Source of the DNA: Flavobacterium sp. NKUCC04_CG | GTDB lineage: Bacteria; Bacteroidota; Bacteroidia; Flavobacteriales; Flavobacteriaceae | Assembly (NCBI RefSeq): GCF_019345525.1 | Contig: NZ_JAHKRA010000023.1 | Location: forward strand, 1 to 48,398 | Direction: 5' to 3' | DNA: 48,398 nt | In this document: positions 44,401-48,398 of the stretch, in pieces | Layout: every line of letters begins with the position of its first letter | Position numbering within the stretch: position 1 is the stretch's first letter | Program-made: the position numbers and the translations under genes | Notes under the pieces: generated by a model | Seen by the model: the letters and a program-made list of their open reading frames with translations, nothing else | Told to the model about the DNA's origin: nothing | The model's database searches: none

Positions 44401-44888
44401 ATCATTTGAAAAACACACCCAAATTATTTATCTCGACTGCAGAAGCCCAAAAAAAGCTCGAATACTATTGCAGCTATCAAGAGCGCTGCCATTCCGAAGT
44501 AATTAAGAAACTACAGCAGTTAGGTATTCCTCAAAACCAAGTCGATGAGATTGTTGTATATCTCATTCAAGAAAACTTCCTAAATGAAGAGCGTTTTGCC
44601 AGAAGTTTTGCACGCGGAAAACATCGCATTAGTTTTTGGGGGAAAAATAGAATTCTAGCGGAATTGAAATTCAGAAATATCTCGAGTTACAATATAAAAA
44701 AGGCTATGGAAGAGTTGCCCGATGAATTGTATTACGACACTTTTGAAAAAATTAGTGTATACAAATGGGAAAGCACTACAGACAAAAACCCGCTAAATAA
44801 GAAGAAAAAAGTGATGGATTACCTCTATAGAAAAGGTTATGAATCCGATATGATTTACAGCAAAATACAAGAACTAGACAGGGTTTGA
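44337..44888 (+). CDS. recX: RecX-like regulatory protein
   Basis: The frame gives up to 183 aa. It has the three-helix-bundle repeats of RecX: EAQKKLEYYCSYQERCHSEVIKKLQQLG, VDEIVVYLIQENFLNEERFARSFARGKHRISFWGKNRILAELKFRNIS, and VMDYLYRKGYESDMIYSKIQ. The family modulates RecA filaments. The only ATG lies 64 nt inside the preceding gene. A TTG at 44406, 6 nt after the stop of that gene and next to the conserved part, is an alternative start. Confidence 0.9.
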   Translation: MDRLQKRKSHIRYGEKATKKINHLKNTPKLFISTAEAQKKLEYYCSYQERCHSEVIKKLQQLGIPQNQVDEIVVYLIQENFLNEERFARSFARGKHRISFWGKNRILAELKFRNISSYNIKKAMEELPDELYYDTFEKISVYKWESTTDKNPLNKKKKVMDYLYRKGYESDMIYSKIQELDRV

Positions 44889-45034
44889 TTCTTGTATTTT
44901 TTGAATATAACGAAACAAAACCACCAAATAAAATAATTAAAACCCAATAAAACAGTTTTTTTAAAAGGAAAAACATAAATACAATTGATTTATTATTATA
45001 TTTATAACCCAACCTTTTGTTAAAAAAACTCCAT

Positions 45035-47932
45035 ATGAAATATTTTTATTTATTAATTACGATACTTATCTTTTTTATCCCCAGCCTACAGACTGCAAAC
45101 GCACAATACGCATTAAAACATCATATCGCACCTTGTCCATGGCAATATTGGAGTACTGCAAATGAAATTGTCATTTCTACTTTAGCAGCTGCTCCCGTAC
45201 AGGTCAAATTATACAAGAGTGATAACACATTAATAACGACCTTAACGGTTAATCCCAACACTCCCTTATCCTATCGATTTATAGGAAATGCCGCTGCTTT
45301 AAACCGAAATTTAACCGATACCAATTATGACGACAGAGGACTTATTGTGGATGCAACGGAACCCGTATTAGTCAACTTAAGAAACATAGCTTCTGATGCA
45401 CCAGGACTAACAACCAATACCATTAAGGGAAATGCATCTTTAGTCAGTTTTGGAAATGAAGGTATGGGACTCGAATTTCGATTGGCATATTATAGAACCA
45501 ATTTTACAGGTCTTTTTTTACAAAACCCTGTTTATTCTGTAATGGCTATAGAAGACAACACACGTGTTGAATTAAACGGTGTTTTACTCACTACTTTAAA
45601 TGCTGGCCAAAGTCGGTTATTTAATGCGCCTACTGGGGCATTATTAGCTGCAGACAAATCGATTGTTGCCAATGTCGGTAGTTATGGCGACACACCCATG
45701 GCTTGCGGCGGAAATGGAGAAGACGGCACTGTCGATCAAATTGCCCCTGTAAATGCACTGGGAATGCAATACTTGGTAGTTCGAGGCGAAGGTAGGCCTG
45801 GAACCACCCCAGACCATCCGGAACAAAGCACTTTTGTAGCCACAGAAGACGGCACCGTGGTAACCGTAAAAAATTACACTGCCTTAGGTGTACTTATCAA
45901 TCAAACAACCCACAATCTTAATCTAGCGGGAAATTTTGCTTCTATCTACCATGGTGATGCTACAACCAAGTTGTCCTCCTCCTTAATTACCGCAGACAAA
46001 CCCATAATCGTTTATTCTGGAACCGCAGTAGGCTGCGAGACCGATATTTCAACGGTATTACCCATTGGAGGTTGCTCGGGTTCTACAAATATTCAAACAA
46101 CAAAATTCATCAATTTCAACGGAGGAGATCTCCCTTACTTTGGTTATACCGTTATAGAAAGCGCAACTACCCCGGTTCTAATTAATGGACAAAATCTAGA
46201 AACCGTAACGGGAGCACCTAGAGTTCCAATTGGAAATACCGGTTTTTACATCTTAAATTTCACCAATTTAAATGTTGGAAATCCAGCAAATATCATTTTA
46301 ACCTCTAGTGCTCGAATGACCACCTGCCTAATTCAGCAAGGAGACGGATACTCCATGTCTGGTTTCTTCTCCTCATTTGGGGACAGCCCGGAACCTCCTA
46401 CTGAAGTGGAAAATGATGAAAAATGTTCTGCTATACTAAAAACCACCGAAGGACTAGAGCCGTATCAATGGTACCTTGATGGCGTAGCTATAGAAGGGGC
46501 GAACGAAGCTACGTTTGAAGCCTTCTTTACAGGAAACTACACGGTAAAAGGAACTAGAGATTGTGGTGAAACCAACCTTTCCTCTCCACTATTTGTAGAA
46601 ATTCCCCTTTGCAGTGATTTGTCCATTACCAAAAAAATAGATACAGTTGAGGACGGTGTGGTAAGCTTTATCATAACGGTTACTAATAACAGCACCATAC
46701 ACGACGACACCAATGTACTAGTCAATGAATTTCTACCCGCTGGCTACAGCTTAATAAGCGCAACACCATCTTTAGGTACTTATGACATCGTATCTAATAG
46801 CTGGTTGATTCCATTGCTTGTAAAAGAAACTACTGAAACATTAACTATAGTTGCTCGAATAGTACCCGACAAAGGCGATTACCTAAACAAGGTTGATGTT
46901 AAAGGGGATAACTTTGATCCTAAACCGGAAAATAATCAAGCCGAAGTCAAAATAGCCTTAGACACTTTCATCGTTACTAAAGTAGCTGCGGAACATTCAT
47001 ATCAAGATATAGGAGACGTCATTGAATACGAAATAAAAATACAGAATAAAGGAAATGGAATCCTACGCAACGTACAAACTATCGATATCAATGCGGACCC
47101 GGGCAGTATTACACCAGCAATAATAGCCCAAATAAACCCCAAAGAAGAAGTTATTGTAAAAGCGACACATACCATTACAGAAGAAGATTATATCGCTGGA
47201 GAAGTCATTAATCAAGCGACCGTATTAGCAGAAACTCAAAGCGGTAAAATGGAAGAGCTTTCCGATGACCCTTCTACTCCAGCAAAGCAAGATCCAACGG
47301 TTACCAAGATCAAACGATCTGCTGACTTAACAGCAACTAAAACAAATAATCAGGTCTATTATACTCCGGGAACACAAACGGAATACACCATTTTTGTCAT
47401 CAATCAAGGACCTACCAGCGCCGTTAATGTTCAAATTTCAGATCCTTTACCAACCGATATAACCATCATGGAATGGAGCAGTGATAAGGGCCATATAGGA
47501 ACTGGAGCCATAGATGTTAGCATACCTTTAATGAGAGTTTCTGAAACCATTACTTTTAAAGCAAAAGTAACGATTCCTGAAAGCAGAAGAGGTGACTTAA
47601 CCAATATTGTCGAAGTTACCAGCGCTATTGATGACCCAAATCCGTTGTGTTTGCCTTGTATTGATAACGATATTGAACGCATTTTAATTCCCAAAGGAAT
47701 TTCTCCTAATGGAGACAACCTCAATGATTTTTTAGATTTAGAACGCTTTCACATCGCAGATCTCAAAATTTTTAACCGCCAAGGTAAATTAGTTTATTCT
47801 AAAAAGGATTACAAAAGGCATTGGCACGGTCAATCAAATAGCGGTTCGGCTCTTCCTAGCGCCACCTATTTTTATACCGCTACTGTTGACAATGGCGATA
47901 TGATAACAGGATGGATTCATTTGATTAAATAG
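45035..47932 (+). CDS. T9SS cargo: IgGFc-binding-like, DUF11 repeats, type B sorting domain
   Basis: The protein is about 965 aa with signal peptide MKYFYLLITILIFFIPSLQTANA. The ATG at 45035 is preferred over a TTG at 45017. The N-terminal 430 residues have the IgGFc-binding-like pattern (ILFQ-type beta repeats with TEDGTVVTVKNY and ADKPIIVYSGTAVGCE). Two DUF11-type domains follow, SDLSITKKIDTVEDG and ADLTATKTNNQVYYTPGTQ, and a middle one starts DTFIVTKVAAEHSYQDIGD. The C-terminus (about 885-965) is the gliding-motility-associated type B sorting domain: IPKGISPNGDNLND, LKIFNRQGKLVYSKKDY, GSALPSATYFYTATVDNG, GWIHLIK. It is exported by the type IX system and probably held at the cell surface. 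Confidence 0.93.
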   Translation: MKYFYLLITILIFFIPSLQTANAQYALKHHIAPCPWQYWSTANEIVISTLAAAPVQVKLYKSDNTLITTLTVNPNTPLSYRFIGNAAALNRNLTDTNYDDRGLIVDATEPVLVNLRNIASDAPGLTTNTIKGNASLVSFGNEGMGLEFRLAYYRTNFTGLFLQNPVYSVMAIEDNTRVELNGVLLTTLNAGQSRLFNAPTGALLAADKSIVANVGSYGDTPMACGGNGEDGTVDQIAPVNALGMQYLVVRGEGRPGTTPDHPEQSTFVATEDGTVVTVKNYTALGVLINQTTHNLNLAGNFASIYHGDATTKLSSSLITADKPIIVYSGTAVGCETDISTVLPIGGCSGSTNIQTTKFINFNGGDLPYFGYTVIESATTPVLINGQNLETVTGAPRVPIGNTGFYILNFTNLNVGNPANIILTSSARMTTCLIQQGDGYSMSGFFSSFGDSPEPPTEVENDEKCSAILKTTEGLEPYQWYLDGVAIEGANEATFEAFFTGNYTVKGTRDCGETNLSSPLFVEIPLCSDLSITKKIDTVEDGVVSFIITVTNNSTIHDDTNVLVNEFLPAGYSLISATPSLGTYDIVSNSWLIPLLVKETTETLTIVARIVPDKGDYLNKVDVKGDNFDPKPENNQAEVKIALDTFIVTKVAAEHSYQDIGDVIEYEIKIQNKGNGILRNVQTIDINADPGSITPAIIAQINPKEEVIVKATHTITEEDYIAGEVINQATVLAETQSGKMEELSDDPSTPAKQDPTVTKIKRSADLTATKTNNQVYYTPGTQTEYTIFVINQGPTSAVNVQISDPLPTDITIMEWSSDKGHIGTGAIDVSIPLMRVSETITFKAKVTIPESRRGDLTNIVEVTSAIDDPNPLCLPCIDNDIERILIPKGISPNGDNLNDFLDLERFHIADLKIFNRQGKLVYSKKDYKRHWHGQSNSGSALPSATYFYTATVDNGDMITGWIHLIK

Positions 47933-47949
47933 TAATTGTTTACCTAATT

Positions 47950-47995
47950 AAAATCCCTTTCGTTTCGTCCGCGACAAAACGAAAGGGATTTTTTT
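47950..47995 (+). terminator. Terminator after the T9SS cargo gene
   Basis: AAATCCCTTTCGTTT, loop, AAACGAAAGGGATTT, T tract: a 15-bp perfect stem. Confidence 0.93.
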
Positions 47996-48029
47996 ATGAT
48001 GGCGCTCCGCTAGGCTTTTATGTATAATT

Positions 48030-48069
48030 CCTTAGAATAAAACCCCGTAGGGGTGACATGATTCTAAGG
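48030..48069. repeat. Palindromic repeat copy 1, framed by an inverted repeat
   Basis: The core CCCCGTAGGGGTGACAT at 48043-48059 lies within AACCCC...GATT (48041-48063). Outer arms CCTTAGAAT (48030-48038) and ATTCTAAGG (48061-48069) form a second stem around it. The core repeats at 48108-48130 and 48157-48179. Confidence 0.7.
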
Positions 48070-48107
48070 GCGGATACGCCGATGTGCCTATTCGCTTATG
48101 GGCAGAG

Positions 48108-48130
48108 AACCCCGTAGAGGTGAAATAATG
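48108..48130. repeat. Palindromic repeat copy 2
   Basis: AACCCCGTAGAGGTGAAATA with ATG following: 23 nt matching copies 1 and 3 at most positions. Confidence 0.7.
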
Positions 48131-48156
48131 CTAGACAATAAAATGTTGGTTATGGA

Positions 48157-48179
48157 AACCCCGTGGGGGTGAAATGATT
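48157..48179. repeat. Palindromic repeat copy 3
   Basis: AACCCCGTGGGGGTGAAATG with ATT following, so the three cores differ only at a few positions. Confidence 0.7.
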
Positions 48180-48181
48180 AT

Positions 48182-48236
48182 AAACAAAAAACCCCTAGTC
48201 TGTGAAGACTAGGGGTTCTTAAAAGAAAGGCGACGA
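48182..48236 (-). repeat. 55-nt direct repeat, distal copy (terminator plus 5S tail)
   Basis: An exact copy of 48273-48327. It contains the hairpin AACCCCTAGTCT, GTGA, AGACTAGGGGTT (48190-48217) and the last bases of the 5S rRNA (GGCGACGA on the plus strand), but not the rest of the 5S gene. The sequence between the copies contains its own palindrome (GCGACG...GGCCAAAGGCC...CGTCGC, 48230-48263). Confidence 0.85.
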
Positions 48237-48272
48237 ACCGAGGCCAAAGGCCGAACACGTCGCTCCGTTGTA

Positions 48273-48319
48273 AAACAAAAAACCCCTAGTCTGTGAAGAC
48301 TAGGGGTTCTTAAAAGAAA
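48273..48319 (-). terminator. Terminator of the 5S rRNA (proximal copy)
   Basis: On the minus strand the 5S rRNA runs into AACCCCTAGTCT, TCAC loop, AGACTAGGGGTT (48308-48281) and then a T tract. The 12-bp perfect stem with a U tract is a strong intrinsic terminator for the rRNA operon. Confidence 0.92.

Positions 48320-48398
<79 letters not shown>

Larger units (their letters stand above)
47933..48319. other. Intergenic repeats and terminators next to the 5S rRNA
   Basis: This 387-nt region has no gene. It contains the terminator of the T9SS gene (47950-47995), three copies of a short palindromic element and two copies of a 55-nt repeat that ends in the 5S rRNA tail. Confidence 0.7.

Noticed and set aside
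48041..48179. The three palindromic repeats as a CRISPR array
   Set aside because: Spacing is irregular (44 and 26 nt between units), units differ, and no cas gene is present.

Overview
The window looks like a chromosomal segment of a Flavobacteriaceae (Bacteroidota) genome. The evidence is low G+C content, promoters of the Bacteroidota type (TTG, 17-20 nt, TAnnTTTG), a 14-gene nuo operon with a short NuoG lacking the molybdopterin domain, the pdxA-DUF177-rpmF-fabH-accB-accC gene order, and a surface protein ending in a type IX secretion (T9SS) type B sorting domain. I do not assign a genus.

Layout. Positions 1-3570 (minus strand) hold one truncated and three complete secreted proteins that share an N-terminal plan of signal peptide, 'GxNT/GIGT' and 'xPR/PQ'. 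Positions 4011-5639 (minus) are a compact operon of an ECF sigma factor, a 71-aa protein and an MscS-like membrane protein. Positions 5741-7225 hold a DUF1266 protein and riboflavin synthase. Positions 7284-12599 (plus) hold pdxA, DUF177, rpmF, fabH, accB, accC and a cold-shock protein. Positions 12790-25707 are nuoABCDEFGHIJKLMN (respiratory complex I). Positions 26264-32386 are accessory: two unknown secreted proteins, an XRE regulator, a TPR lipoprotein, an old-yellow-enzyme oxidoreductase and an MFS transporter. Then come aspS (plus), a lipoprotein, pth, rplY and prs (minus), and tRNA-Leu(CAA). Positions 38280-44888 carry an AraC regulator with an HD-domain protein, a MocR regulator divergent from a cupin and a DapA-like aldolase, a JmjC/cupin_8 protein and recX. 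A 965-aa T9SS cargo follows. The right edge enters the 3' end of a 5S rRNA (minus strand), preceded on the plus strand by small palindromic repeats and a duplicated 5S terminator.

The most interesting signal is a 30-nt motif present exactly three times on the minus strand: ATGTGACTTTT, 10 nt, GTGTCYAAA. It lies upstream of the ECF sigma operon, upstream of the three-gene secreted-protein operon and upstream of the truncated secreted-protein gene. Its shape (-35 and -10 blocks at a fixed spacing) is that of an ECF promoter. The region from 1 to about 5700 therefore reads as one regulatory unit: an autoregulated sigma factor, co-transcribed with an MscS-like membrane protein, driving a family of exported proteins.

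A second regulatory pair is visible at 38151-39182, where the same split motif (ATTTTGACAT, 11 nt, TTwTTGGTATT) lies upstream of the AraC gene and of the HD-domain gene. A third is an inverted repeat (GGACTAGT / ACTGGTCC) in the MocR-cupin intergenic region. All functional statements are inferences from sequence reading; no database search was run.
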